64,000 nucleotides of DNA from Bacteroidota bacterium (GCA_041658205.1 JBBAAO010000004.1:22623-86622), one strand, 5' to 3'; counted from the first letter of the stretch, positions 25,145 through 33,725 are shown. Notes: a model not told the origin generated them from the sequence alone. Translations and numbers: made by a program.

Positions 25145-25924
25145 TTATTTATTTTCAAGTAATATTTCACCATCCGATTTAACGATATACATTCCATTAT
25201 CACTGAAAATGTAGTGTGGTAATCTTGGTCTTTGGCTCAAGACAAAAAACACATCCGTTTCAACCGGTGTTTTAATAATTATATGCGAATGCATTCCTGC
25301 CATTGCACCTTCTACTGGCTGTGGCATCATAATTACAGATTTATGTAATCTTGTTATTCTCAAAATATTTGAACCATCTTTTGAAACTATATAGCGAACA
25401 TCACCACCTAATGGCGTTTCTTTGTTGTTTGTCTTAGCAGGAATGTAATAAACCAAAATATTTTGTGATGTATCGGGAAAAACATAGTAATTATAAGTTA
25501 AATTTTGTTTACCAAAATCTAATTTTGTCAATGTAATCGCTTTTGAAGCTCGCATTAACCAAGAAGAATCACGTTTGCCTTCTTTATATTCTTTCACCGA
25601 TAATATCTTCATCATTTTTGATAGACTTATTTCATAAGCTATGATAAACGAATTTTGATCTTGCGATGATTTCCCAAAATATACTGTCCACACAGAATCA
25701 TTATCTTTCGCAAGAAATTGGCCTAACCTTTCATTGTCTGGATGATACGTCACTAACGTATCTGAAGCCAACCAACAAGAAACGTCATAATTATATAAAT
25801 CATATCCCCGAGAAGTAATATTGGCAAGTTGAGATTCATACTGATGTGAATATTTTGTCATATTCTGATTACTACAAGAACATAATATAAATATGGTTAT
25901 TATTGTTGGGATGATTGTTTTCAT
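25145..25924 (-). CDS. Lipoprotein, unknown function
   Basis: A 259-aa protein with lipobox ILCSC (Cys17), then an all-beta mature region. It contains EYKEGKRDSSWLMRASKAITLTKLDFGKQNLTYNYYVFPDTSQNILVYYIPAKTNNKETPLGGDVRYIVSKDGSNILRITRLHKSVI and then EGAMAGMHSHIIIKTPVETDVFFVLSQRPRLPHYIFSDNGMYIVKSDGEI. The GDVRY.VS.DG..I and H.H...P..TDV.FV blocks are typical of a Bacteroidota lipoprotein group of unknown role. AGGAAAAC precedes the ATG. Confidence 0.86.
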   Translation of the reverse strand: MKTIIPTIITIFILCSCSNQNMTKYSHQYESQLANITSRGYDLYNYDVSCWLASDTLVTYHPDNERLGQFLAKDNDSVWTVYFGKSSQDQNSFIIAYEISLSKMMKILSVKEYKEGKRDSSWLMRASKAITLTKLDFGKQNLTYNYYVFPDTSQNILVYYIPAKTNNKETPLGGDVRYIVSKDGSNILRITRLHKSVIMMPQPVEGAMAGMHSHIIIKTPVETDVFFVLSQRPRLPHYIFSDNGMYIVKSDGEILLENK

Positions 25925-25936
25925 TGTTTTCCTGCG

Positions 25937-26100
25937 CCCTAACGGACTGGAACTAAGCCGCGTGGTAACGTTCCAGAGCGCCGGGATCAGTTTTTATATT
26001 TAAAATGTGCTCTCGTATCGTATGTTATCAATTGATAACTCAACACTTAAAACTCAGGGCGCGTCGCGGTTACCACGTCGGCTTGAGTGACTGGTTAGGC
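25937..26100 (-). repeat. attC 39, class I
   Basis: GCC/GGC with tggtaac/gttacca and ccagagcgccggg. R' ccctaac, R'' gttaggc. Confidence 0.96.
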
Positions 26101-26103
26101 GCA

Positions 26104-26532
26104 CTAAATATTTTGATAGATATTTTTTTTGTGGAACAAATGTAAAATGAAAATTGGACTATACGATACTGCAATCTTGATCCATTGATTCTCTTTATTT
26201 AGCTGTAATTCACTTTTCCCAACAAACCGTCCAATAGAATATTCTACAATTCTGTACGTTCCACTAATTAACCCATCTACAGCAGAAATAAATTCATCAA
26301 ATTTTTGTTGATTCCAACAGGGAAACCAGGATGCACTCAAACTTTTGGTTGAAAGAAACAATTCATCGTCCTGTAGGTTTATACTAATCCCGAACTTTAA
26401 GCCTGCCTGAGGTAAAATGTTTAATTCAGCATCAACATTTGGATGTTCGAGAATCAATTCACTATCAAGATTGGGAAATCTCGTTCGAATAATGTCTACA
26501 GCCTTCACAAATATTTCTTTTTCTTTCTTCAT
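26104..26532 (-). CDS. Hypothetical soluble protein
   Basis: A 142-aa protein with no signal or membrane segment. It starts with a charged helix (MKKEKEIFVKAVDIIRTRFPN). A beta sheet follows (VDAELNILPQAGLKFGISINLQDDELFLSTKSLSASWFPCW) and then a helix (QQKFDEFISAVDGLISGTYRIVEYSIGRFVGKSELQLN). The FGISINLQ.DEL.L......WFPC......F......GL..G..R block recurs in small unannotated bacterial proteins, sometimes beside toxins, but I cannot name the family. Confidence 0.78.
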   Translation of the reverse strand: MKKEKEIFVKAVDIIRTRFPNLDSELILEHPNVDAELNILPQAGLKFGISINLQDDELFLSTKSLSASWFPCWNQQKFDEFISAVDGLISGTYRIVEYSIGRFVGKSELQLNKENQWIKIAVSYSPIFILHLFHKKNIYQNI

Positions 26533-26539
26533 TAAGTGC

Positions 26540-26704
26540 GCCTAACGGACTGGAGCTAAGCTGCGTGGCGATGTTGTACCGCGGACGCAACGTTGATTAA
26601 TTTTCTGATTACTACTGCTGACGTATGTTGTGTTGAACTTTTACAATATTGAATAACAAAATTGCGGCCGCGATCGCCATGTCAGCTTGAGCGACTGGTT
26701 AGGC
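26540..26704 (-). repeat. attC 40
   Basis: GCT/AGC with ggcgatg/gatcgcc; the right arm reads ccatgtcagc instead of ccacgtcagc. R' gcctaac, R'' gttaggc. Confidence 0.95.
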
Positions 26705-26889
26705 AACATGCGAGTTTGATGGACAATTGCCAACAATAATAACTGAACTTTCTTCTTTAAGTGACTGCTTATTTTGAACAACTTTTGCTGACTACAACAA
26801 CAATTATTGGCAATTGAATGACTTCTGAATGCTGGTGGTATAATTTCGTTTAATGCTTTTTTGCAATTACACCGCTTTTGCTTCGTGTT
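26705..26889. mobile_element. Gene-less cassette, family 3
   Basis: Inner arms CAATTGCCAACAATAAT/ATTATTGGCAATTG; the left-arm C and right-arm A mark an imperfect spot. Outer GTTAGGCAACA/TGTTGCCTAAC. Confidence 0.86.
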
Positions 26890-27054
26890 GCCTAACGGAC
26901 TGGAACTAAACTGCGTTGTGACGTTGTGTCGCGGACGCGAGCCCGATTAATTTGCTGATAACTGTTTGAATCGTATGTTGTGTTTAGAAATTTCAACTTT
27001 GAATAACAAAATCGCGGACGCGGTCACAACGTCAGTTTGAGTGACTTGTTAGCC
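26890..27054 (-). repeat. attC 41
   Basis: ACT arm with ttgtgacg/gtcacaa stem; the intact partner of the right arm found in mosaic attC 1. Spacer gacttgttag. R' gcctaac, R'' gttagcc. Confidence 0.95.
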
Positions 27055-27229
27055 CGCAACTAATATTTTTTCTTGCGCTATACTGCTGGCGGTTGGCGTA
27101 AGCCACGTTTAATTGAACAACAACTTTTGAAGGTTAAAGAACTGTTTATTTGCTTTTTTGATTTTACAACAAAACTCAAATTGAACTGCAAAACTTGAGC
27201 AACATTTTTATTTTGCCGCCAGCAGAGCG
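27055..27229. mobile_element. Gene-less cassette, family 1 (first of a tandem pair)
   Basis: Left end gcccgcaactaatattttttcttgc, inner CTGCTGGCGG/CCGCCAGCAG intact. Confidence 0.88.
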
Positions 27230-27393
27230 GGCTAACGGACTGGAGCTAAACTGCGTGCAAACGTTCCAGCGCGCCGGTTGTATTTTTAAAATAAAAATGT
27301 GCTCGCGTATCGTAAGTTGTCATTTGAGAACTCAACACTTAAAACTCAAAGCGCGTCGCGGTTTGCACGTCATGTTTGAGTGACTGGTTAGCC
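27230..27393 (-). repeat. attC 42, class D
   Basis: ACT/ATGTTT but with ggagc on the left against gagtg on the right, a broken covarying pair. R' ggctaac, R'' gttagcc. Confidence 0.95.
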
Positions 27394-27567
27394 CGCTACA
27401 CTATTTTTTGAAACGCTACACTGCTGGCGGCTGGCGTAAGCCACGTTGAATTGAACAACAACTTATGAATGTAAAAAAACTGTTTAATTGTTTTTTTTGA
27501 TTTTACAACAGAACTCAAATTGAACTACACAACTTGAGCAACATTTTATTTTGCCGCCAGCAGAGCG
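27394..27567. mobile_element. Gene-less cassette, family 1 (second of the pair)
   Basis: Both inverted repeats intact; carries acttatgaatgtaaaaaaactg in place of acttttgaatgttaaagaactg. Confidence 0.88.
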
Positions 27568-27732
27568 GGCTAACGGACTGGAGCTAACCTGCGTGGTAAC
27601 GTTTTTACGCGGACGCAATGCCGATTAGCTCGCCGATTACTAAATATGTTGTATGTTGTGTTTAGATATTTCAACATTGAATACAAAAATTGCGGCCGCG
27701 GTTACCACGTCAGGTTGAGCGACTGGTTAGGG
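27568..27732 (-). repeat. attC 43, class B
   Basis: CCT/AGG with acgcggacgca. R' ggctaac, R'' gttaggg. Confidence 0.97.
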
Positions 27733-27746
27733 CGCACATATTATGG

Positions 27747-28193
27747 TTACTTCTCGCCATACGAAGTTTTAATTGACAATAATCGTCCAATGTCTCGCAT
27801 GACATTAATATTCTCAAATGCAAAATCAGATCTTGAAGAACGCTGGTCAACATTATTTTCAATCAACATATTATATGATAGCAAATTTAATTGCCGTGAA
27901 GCACTCATTATATTTTTTAATGACGGTAGACCAAATACCAAACGAACCACTGCAAACCAAAGAATTACATGTGTCTTTGAGACAACCTCAGCTGATTTTG
28001 ATTTTATTTCAGACGATATCTCTTTATCAAATGATGCATTTGCAAGCTTTGCCTGATGAAGAAGTAACACATTACTAATTCCGCTGAGAGTTTTTTTCAA
28101 TTCTTGTGAAGGAATAATAATACGAGTAAGAATAATTTGACCAATTACATAAACGAGAATACCGCCTAAAACTGTAAATATTAGAGTATCCAT
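27747..28193 (-). CDS. Membrane protein with signal-anchor and cytoplasmic helices
   Basis: A 148-aa protein with one clear N-terminal membrane helix (LIFTVLGGILVYVIGQIILTRIII). A long helical region follows (SQELKKTLSGISNVLLLHQAKLAN...IKSKSAEVVSKTHVILWFAVVRLVFGLPSLKNIMSASRQLNLLSYNM). The opening GQI......I.P.QE.KK....I...L..H...Y.N pattern marks a widespread uncharacterised family often found on mobile elements. AAAGGA precedes the ATG at 28193; a TTG 3 bp upstream is less likely. Confidence 0.83.
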   Translation of the reverse strand: MDTLIFTVLGGILVYVIGQIILTRIIIPSQELKKTLSGISNVLLLHQAKLANASFDKEISSEIKSKSAEVVSKTHVILWFAVVRLVFGLPSLKNIMSASRQLNLLSYNMLIENNVDQRSSRSDFAFENINVMRDIGRLLSIKTSYGEK

Positions 28194-28211
28194 CAATTAT
28201 CCTTTTGTGCG

Positions 28212-28376
28212 CCCTAACGGACTGGAGCTAAGTTGCGTGGTAACGTTTTTACGCGAACGCGACCTTGATTAATTTGCTGATAACTGTTTGAATCGTATTT
28301 TGTGTTTAGAATTTTCAACTTCGAATACAAAAATCGCGTTCGCGGTTACCACGTCAACTTGAGCGACTGGTTAGCT
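28212..28376 (-). repeat. attC 44, class A
   Basis: GTT/AAC with acgcgaacgcg. R' ccctaac, R'' gttagct. Confidence 0.97.
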
Positions 28377-28381
28377 GGCAT

Positions 28382-29128
28382 TTATGGAACAATAATGACT
28401 TGACTATTTGAAAATACTAATCCAGTAGTGTACATCTCATAAGAATTAGCAAAGGGATTATAATTATAATAGTATCCCCCGCTACGTGGTGCGGCAAATG
28501 CTAATGCATATAATGTAGAACCACTGGACAATTCATAGCTTGTTTTATAGTCTTCATTAAAGGCAAATACACTCGAAAATGATGTTGAATCTGCTGGAAC
28601 ACCAACATATTGACTGAATAAAAAGTTTATTGTAGCAGACGTTGTAAAAGGTTCTTTTGAAAATAATATCCTGATTATCCTATTAAGAGAATCGGCACTA
28701 GATATTTTTCCTTTGGCAAACACTGAAGTGTTATTACTTGATTGAGTTAATTTAAACTCAATAATTGTTGTTGGCGGTATTTGTGACAACCAAATTCTAT
28801 AATAAAGGAAAAGAGTGCCTCCCCCAACAAATTGTACTCCATATTCTTTATAAGTTATGTATCCAGGTTTTGAAAATACTATATCATATATACCCGCCGG
28901 CACACCGCTTAATTTCCAAGTCCCATTAGGTAACGATTGAGTAGAATATTGTCTTCCATCTAATGTAATTGTTACACCGCTATTATCTTTAAGTACTTGC
29001 CCATTGTCGGAATATAAAAATATGTTGCCTGCAATATCACCATACATCGTTGGGCCTGCAGGCCCCGGGTCACCTTTACATCCTGTTGAATAAACAATTA
29101 ATACAATTATTAAGATTATGTTTTTCAT
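28382..29128 (-). CDS. Lipoprotein with carboxypeptidase-regulatory-like domain
   Basis: A 248-aa protein with lipobox YSTGC (Cys17) and a short collagen-like run KGDPGPAGP. Residues 32-95 (DIAGNIFLYSDNGQVLKDNSGVTITLDGRQYSTQSLPNGTWKLSGVPAGIYDIVFSKPGY) form a carboxypeptidase-regulatory-like beta-sandwich with the G.W.L.GVPAG.Y.I.F.K.GY signature. A second beta domain fills 115-248. Such sandwich lipoproteins are typically surface adhesion or assembly modules. TAGGAATACTC precedes the ATG. Confidence 0.88.
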   Translation of the reverse strand: MKNIILIIVLIVYSTGCKGDPGPAGPTMYGDIAGNIFLYSDNGQVLKDNSGVTITLDGRQYSTQSLPNGTWKLSGVPAGIYDIVFSKPGYITYKEYGVQFVGGGTLFLYYRIWLSQIPPTTIIEFKLTQSSNNTSVFAKGKISSADSLNRIIRILFSKEPFTTSATINFLFSQYVGVPADSTSFSSVFAFNEDYKTSYELSSGSTLYALAFAAPRSGGYYYNYNPFANSYEMYTTGLVFSNSQVIIVP

Positions 29129-29157
29129 GAGTATTCCTAGGATGTATATTTAATGCC

Positions 29158-29322
29158 AGCTAACGGACTGGAGCTAAGTTGCGTGGTAACGTTTTTACGC
29201 GAACGCGACCTTGATTAATTAATTTAAAACTGTTTCTATCGTATGTTGTACTTAGATATTTCGACATTGAATACAAAAATCGCGTTCGCGGTTACCACGT
29301 CAACTTGAGCGACTGGTTAGGG
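29158..29322 (-). repeat. attC 45, class A
   Basis: GTT/AAC with acgcgaacgcg; middle has atttcgacattg. R' agctaac, R'' gttaggg. Confidence 0.97.
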
Positions 29323-29946
29323 TGCAATTGCGATTCTATGCTTGAGAATATTTATTTCTCTTAAAGTATAAATCGGTAAAATCACTAAAAGAAACCTGAT
29401 AATTAATTGACCATTTTCTTTGGAAATTGGTATTCCCTCGACTAAGCCGTAATCTAATCCATCAAAAATCCCCCTAAACATTAGAATGCCACCTATAAAA
29501 GTGAATGCAAAAGGAAGTAAATACACAGCAATTATAACCACACTGAGATTTCGCCATTTAATGGCTAAATCATTCAATCCAATTTCATTACAGAGATGCT
29601 TTATAAAAAGTGCAAACAAGTAGAATGACAGAATTGATAATGAAATAGCAATAGCAAGTACGTTTCTAAAGAGTTCTAAATCTCGTGTTGTTACAACGAC
29701 GATAAAAGTTAATGAATGAAATACAATGAAAACCCAAAGTGCCAGTAAGCAATTGTATAATATCTTAAACTGTTTTGATCCCTCAATACCATAGAACAAC
29801 AATAACGATCCTAGGATAAGAGTATTGCCAAATGTTCGGAAATGGTAATGAATGCCACTCAACGAATGAAGTGAAATAAATATTATACCGGCAAAAGACA
29901 GTATCGTAAACCATTTTAATGTGTCAGTATCAAGTTTAGTGTTCAT
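29317..29946 (-). CDS. Polytopic membrane protein, about six helices
   Basis: A 209-aa protein with hydrophobic helices near 12-30, 38-55, 63-85, 92-115, 133-160 and 183-198. Charged loops contain SLSGIHYHFRTFG and GIFDGLDYGLVEGIP. No transporter or enzyme signature is visible. The stop TAA is the reverse complement of tta in the half-site gttaggg, so the last residues (RIAIAP) touch the attC. Function unknown. Confidence 0.82.
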   Translation of the reverse strand: MNTKLDTDTLKWFTILSFAGIIFISLHSLSGIHYHFRTFGNTLILGSLLLFYGIEGSKQFKILYNCLLALWVFIVFHSLTFIVVVTTRDLELFRNVLAIAISLSILSFYLFALFIKHLCNEIGLNDLAIKWRNLSVVIIAVYLLPFAFTFIGGILMFRGIFDGLDYGLVEGIPISKENGQLIIRFLLVILPIYTLREINILKHRIAIAP

Positions 29947-29955
29947 TCAATTGCA

Positions 29956-30116
29956 CCCTAACGGACGGCAGCTAAGTTGCGTTGCAACGTTCCAGCGCGT
30001 TGGAACGGTTTTTAAATTAAAAATGCTATTTCGTAACGTATGTTGTGTTTAGAACTCTCGACACTTGAGTGAAAGCGCGCCGCGGTTGCAACGTCAATTT
30101 GAGCTGCTGGTTAGCC
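29956..30116 (-). repeat. attC 46, divergent central box
   Basis: Reads ggacggcagctaagttg on the left and caatttgagctgctgg on the right. The usual ggactggagc/gagcgactgg has been replaced by an arm pair that still complements (GCAGC/GCTGC). R' ccctaac, R'' gttagcc. Confidence 0.94.
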
Positions 30117-30125
30117 AGCGTGTAT

Positions 30126-30485
30126 TTATTTTGTGTCAACGCTGTCTACTGAATTACTTACTCCCTTTATTTTATATAGATACTCTTTATTGGGAGACCA
30201 ATTAGTTCTATGTGTTGCGAACTGATATTCAGCATCAATCGCTGGCAGAATCTTCGTCCAAAACCGAAACAGATGATATTCACCATAACTTCCCACATAA
30301 CCAATTTTCGAGTTCCAACAGTGGTTATCAAAATCACTATACGAAACAATACTCCATTGAAGTGAATCTGGAGTACTGAATGTTGGATATTCACCCCTCA
30401 GAATAATTCGTGAACCTTCCGGACATCGTGGTATCGGTGAGCAACACCATAATATTGACAATATCCCAATTACAACTATTTTCAT
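30126..30485 (-). CDS. Small lipoprotein
   Basis: A 119-aa protein with signal MKIVVIGILSILWCC and lipobox ILWCC, acylated probably at Cys14 or Cys15. The mature region is rich in aromatics and cysteine (RCPEGSRIILRGEYPTFSTPDSLQWSIVSYSDFDNHCWNSKIGYVGSYGEYHLFRFWTKILPA). It is beta-strand-like but belongs to no family I know. Two further cysteines (about 21 and 55) could form a disulfide. Confidence 0.78.
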   Translation of the reverse strand: MKIVVIGILSILWCCSPIPRCPEGSRIILRGEYPTFSTPDSLQWSIVSYSDFDNHCWNSKIGYVGSYGEYHLFRFWTKILPAIDAEYQFATHRTNWSPNKEYLYKIKGVSNSVDSVDTK

Positions 30486-30508
30486 TTTGGTAAATGCTTA
30501 TTCACGCT

Positions 30509-30673
30509 GGCTAACGGACTGGAGCTAAGTTGCGTGGTAACTTTTTTACGCGAACGCGACCTAGATTAATTAATTTAAAATTACCGCAATCGTATGTTGT
30601 GCTTAAATATTTCAACTTTGAATACAAAAATCGCGTTCGCGGTTACCACGTCAACTTGAGCGACTGGTTAGGT
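30509..30673 (-). repeat. attC 47, class A
   Basis: GTT/AAC; tggtaactttttt instead of tggtaacgttttt. R' ggctaac, R'' gttaggt. Confidence 0.96.
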
Positions 30674-30674
30674 T

Positions 30675-31343
30675 TCATTTCAATCCGTCGTTTAAATGTT
30701 TGACCATCTTTCGCAGTGAAACTAATATTTTTTCCTTTTTACTTTCTTCAGACGTTGTATATTTTGATAATATATTACAGATCCTTACCATTTGTCCAGT
30801 AGCAGTTGATTCATAGGCTTCATATACTTTACCCGCTCGTCTTCCATATTCACCAACAACCTCAAAATGGTAAATTGTTCCATCCAAACCGCCTGTAGAC
30901 CTATTTTCATATCTTGTATTCAGTGTCATTTTGTATAACACTTCTCTTATTGAGTTTGCGTCTTTAATATCAATTACTTTTTTATATACCAAAGTATAAT
31001 TTTGATGAGGATCATAAATAATATTTTTTTCTTCTAATCGGTGTAATTTATTATAGATATTTTCTTTTGACTGTATCAAATAAACAATCATCGTGTCAGT
31101 TTCATTTTTCCGTACAATAAACACTGCCCATTCTTTTTGAAATGCTGGAATACAAATCATCGCTACAATGGGGGATCCAGATAATTTTGAATAATATTGT
31201 TGTGAAACAATATTGTAATAGTCATAAAAGTCATTTTGAAACCCAAATGGACTATCCTCGGGTGATAAATGTGATTGACTTTGAATATTAGTAAATATTA
31301 AAAACAATAATAGAATCATAGATAGTTTAATTTTATTGCTCAT
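30675..31343 (-). CDS. Exported protein, unknown
   Basis: A 222-aa protein with signal peptide MSNKIKLSMILLLFLIFTNIQSQ. The mature part mixes helix and strand (FYDYYNIVSQQYYSKLSGSPIVAMICIPAFQKEWAVFIVRKNETDTMIVYLIQSKENIYNK). A central run has NTRYENRSTGGLDGTIYHFEV, reminiscent of small periplasmic proteins that carry G.DG..Y.F. It ends in a charged helix. The stop is 2 bp from the attC. Confidence 0.82.
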   Translation of the reverse strand: MSNKIKLSMILLLFLIFTNIQSQSHLSPEDSPFGFQNDFYDYYNIVSQQYYSKLSGSPIVAMICIPAFQKEWAVFIVRKNETDTMIVYLIQSKENIYNKLHRLEEKNIIYDPHQNYTLVYKKVIDIKDANSIREVLYKMTLNTRYENRSTGGLDGTIYHFEVVGEYGRRAGKVYEAYESTATGQMVRICNILSKYTTSEESKKEKILVSLRKMVKHLNDGLK

Positions 31344-31366
31344 ACTGATATGCCTGTTTAAATGAA

Positions 31367-31531
31367 ACCTAACGGACTGGAGCTAAGTTGCGTGGTAACG
31401 TTTTTACGCGAACGCGACCTTAATTAATTTGCTGATAACTGTTTGAATCGTATGTTGTGTTTAGATATTTCAACTTTGAATACAAAATTCGCGTTCGCGG
31501 TTACCACGTCAACTTGAGCGACTGGTTAGGC
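31367..31531 (-). repeat. attC 48, class A
   Basis: GTT/AAC with acgcgaacgcg. R' acctaac, R'' gttaggc. Confidence 0.97.
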
Positions 31532-31566
31532 GCCACATATTGTGATACAGTATTTATGAACACAAT

Positions 31567-32172
31567 TTAGATTAGAACAATTCGATCTGGCATAACAAAA
31601 AGAAATACTCTTTTTGCAGTGAACTTAAACTGCCGAATAGTTGATATTAGTTCATTAATTTGATTTTCATAATTTAATTCAAATTCAGGAAACGGTTTTA
31701 ACGGTTCAATTGCAATTATCAATGTACAATCGCTGTAATCTTTCGCTGCTTTCTTTTTACAAACTGAAATAACTTCTGGAATTAATAATTTAAGTTCATT
31801 ACCAGGATTAACAATTTGAACTTCCCCATGACCCTTTTCAACAACTAACTGGGAATCATTGGCCTCAAGTTGACCATTTTGCGGAACCGTCATTTCAATT
31901 TTATCCACCTGTTTAACAGATTCATTGAAGACAAGCGCATCATATCCCTGACTTCCTAAAACAGGTTGTATAAGATAACTGTCAGGGTACATCTTAATTG
32001 AGAAGAGACTTAATGGTACAATTTCGTCCAAGAATTCTTTGTAAAGACCTTTCTTAAAAATACCGTAATTCATTTCTACTTTATTAGCTCTAACATTGTC
32101 TTTAAGATTGATTACAAACTCACGTAAAGCCGTGGGAGATCTTCTTTTTTCTATTTCTACGGCAGCAATCAT
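31567..32172 (-). CDS. Hypothetical soluble protein
   Basis: A 201-aa protein with no signal or membrane segment. The first half is helix with a beta hairpin (TALREFVINLKDNVRANKVEMNYGIFKKGLYKEFLDEIVPLSLFSIKMYP). Next comes LGSQGYDALVFNESVKQVDKIEMTVPQNGQLEANDSQLVVEKGHGEVQIVNPG, then a Rossmann-like end (DCTLIIAIEPLKPFPEFELNYENQINELISTIRQFKFTAKRVFLFVMPDRIVLI). The YDALVFN / IE.T..Q.G / LIIA...P sequence of blocks suggests a nuclease-like or sugar-nucleotide fold, unproven. The ATG at 32172 is used rather than the preceding TTG. Confidence 0.8.
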   Translation of the reverse strand: MIAAVEIEKRRSPTALREFVINLKDNVRANKVEMNYGIFKKGLYKEFLDEIVPLSLFSIKMYPDSYLIQPVLGSQGYDALVFNESVKQVDKIEMTVPQNGQLEANDSQLVVEKGHGEVQIVNPGNELKLLIPEVISVCKKKAAKDYSDCTLIIAIEPLKPFPEFELNYENQINELISTIRQFKFTAKRVFLFVMPDRIVLI

Positions 32173-32209
32173 CAATTATAGTTTATTACGTACTTCACTG
32201 ATTAGTGGC

Positions 32210-32373
32210 GCCTAACGGACTGGAACTAACCTGCGTTGCAACGTTCCAGTGCGTGAGATTGTGTTTTTAATTTGCTGATTACTATCGCTATCGTATGTTG
32301 TGTGTTCATTTCACCACACTCGAAAACTCAGAGCGTAAGCGGTTGCAACGTCAGGTTGAGTGACTGGTTAGCC
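32210..32373 (-). repeat. attC 49
   Basis: CCT/AGG with gcaac and ccagtgcg/agagcgtaagcgg. R' gcctaac, R'' gttagcc. Confidence 0.95.
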
Positions 32374-32383
32374 CGCCAACAAA

Positions 32384-32641
32384 TTACTGCCAATAACTTT
32401 TTTTTCTTTTTAAATGAACTATTTCATCGCTTCCAACAAATTTGCCAGTGAGTTCTTTCTTGCCGATTTTGTCCTTAAAAGTACGGCTACTTTGTTTATC
32501 GGGGATTGTAAACTCAATCTCATTGTTATCGACTTTAACTTGCACTAAAACTGGCGGCGTTGGCACTCCCTCTGCTTCTTGCACAAGAGCATAATGTTGT
32601 CTTTTCATTCCGTCTGTAGAATAAACAATAAAAACCTCCAT
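32384..32641 (-). CDS. Hypothetical small beta-rich protein
   Basis: An 85-aa protein of mostly strand residues (VLVQVKVDNNEIEFTIPDKQSSRTFKDKIGKKELTGKFVGSDEIVHLKRKKSYW). The V....IEFTIP......F.GKI....L.GKF pattern is like a short single-sheet repeat found in unannotated periplasmic or immunity-type proteins. No signal peptide and no clear ribosome site. Its attC is the ordinary one at 32210, while the site on its right is the divergent one. Confidence 0.72.
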   Translation of the reverse strand: MEVFIVYSTDGMKRQHYALVQEAEGVPTPPVLVQVKVDNNEIEFTIPDKQSSRTFKDKIGKKELTGKFVGSDEIVHLKRKKSYWQ

Positions 32642-32681
32642 CCCACTAACATCCCCACTTTCTTTGCCATATTCAAAATTC

Positions 32682-32826
32682 GTGTAACGCCTACACTAAC
32701 CACGCCGTGCCGCACTCCACGCTCTTCTATAAAATAAGTGCGGCATGGAACGAGCACAACTGATTTTGTACTGAGATTCAACATTGCTTATCAAATGTGC
32801 GAGTGACGTGGTTTGTGTTGTTAGCT
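32682..32826 (-). repeat. attC 50, divergent type
   Basis: Only 145 bp and unlike the resident family. The left arm reads gtgtaacgcc then cactaaccacg, the right arm cgtggtttgtgttgttagct. The arms pair (CACTAACCACG with CGTGGTTTGTG) and the half-sites gtgtaac/gttagct are present. This is the attC of the VOC cassette to its right. Confidence 0.85.
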
Positions 32827-32883
32827 ACCGTGCGAGCACCCTCATCACTGAGTACTTCTGAGTTATCCGGAAAAAGAGATTTC

Positions 32884-33351
32884 TCATTTTTGTGCAACAC
32901 TATTTACTTCTATCCAATATCCATCTGGGTCTTGAAAGAAGATCTGCTTAATCCCATCCGCTCTTATGTTAATTTTGTTTAGAGTACCTGGCCAATCCGA
33001 ATAAGCTACTTTCATTCTTTCAAGTATTTTAATGAGTAAATCAAAGTCACTTGTAGTCAGGGCAAGATGGACGGCTTTGTTTACAGTTACCGTATCTTTT
33101 AGAATGGCTATCAAATGCAACTCCTTTTGCTCTCCCAGAGAAAACCAACGTACGCCCTCCAATCTTGCTCGATTAGTTATTTCGGTTAAACCAAGTACAT
33201 TTCTATAGAACTCCGAAGAACGATTTACATCTCTTACTGATAATGCCAAATGATTGAATGTCAAAGGTGGCGGAGCGTCCGATTGAGCAAATAATTCTGG
33301 CAATGAGATGAAGCAGAAAAATGTCAGCACGACGGCAGCTTGGAACTTCAT
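32884..33351 (-). CDS. Exported VOC (glyoxalase/dioxygenase-fold) protein
   Basis: A 155-aa protein with signal peptide MKFQAAVVLTFFCFISLPELFAQ. One VOC domain follows: FNHLALSVRDVNRSSEFYRNVLGLTEI, HLALTTSDFDLLIKILERMKVAYSDWPG, and KQIFFQDPDGYWIEVN. Possible metal ligands are the His of FNHLAL, the His of HLAL and the Glu of WIEVN. VOC proteins include glyoxalase I, ring-cleaving dioxygenases and antibiotic-binding proteins; an exported version with no known substrate is unusual. AAGGAG lies 8 bp before the ATG. Its attC differs from all others here. Confidence 0.92.
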   Translation of the reverse strand: MKFQAAVVLTFFCFISLPELFAQSDAPPPLTFNHLALSVRDVNRSSEFYRNVLGLTEITNRARLEGVRWFSLGEQKELHLIAILKDTVTVNKAVHLALTTSDFDLLIKILERMKVAYSDWPGTLNKINIRADGIKQIFFQDPDGYWIEVNSVAQK

Positions 33352-33409
33352 GGCATGGACTCCTTAATGAATGACTGATGATTGAGATTACTGGGTGCGA
33401 GCATGGCAG

Positions 33410-33502
33410 CTAACTGCCTGTTATTTGTTGCTTTTGACCGTACGCTTGAGAGAATAAAACTACAAGAAAGAGAAAACTCAAAATATTTTTTTGTTTTGAC
33501 AT
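33410..33502 (-). pseudogene. Truncated gene: signal peptide only
   Basis: A 30-codon remnant with a good ribosome site (AGGAGG, 6-7 bp before the ATG at 33502). It encodes MSKQKNILSFLFLVVLFSQAYG and then QKQQITGS before a TAG that lies in the half-site of the neighbouring VOC cassette. This is a typical export signal with the mature protein missing. The attC that should close this cassette on the left is missing too, so the gene was cut at a recombination junction at 33408-33414. Too short for a routine ORF scan. Confidence 0.8.
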
Positions 33503-33530
33503 TTTATAAACCTCCTCTCTTAATTATGCG

Positions 33531-33695
33531 GGCTAACGGACTGGAACTAAGCCGCGTTGCGAATGCTTTTGCGGCCCCGGAGCCCGGTTAAATTGAAAAC
33601 GCTGTTTCGTATCGTAAGTTGTGTTTAGAATTGCTGACACTTAATGTTAAAATCGAGGCCGCGATCGCAACGTCGGCTTGAGTGACTGGTTAGGG
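33531..33695 (-). repeat. attC 51, class I
   Basis: GCC/GGC with ttgcgaatgc/gatcgcaa. R' ggctaac, R'' gttaggg. Confidence 0.95.
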
Positions 33696-33725
33696 CGCAT
33701 GGTAGTTAATAAAAATTCCTTGCGA

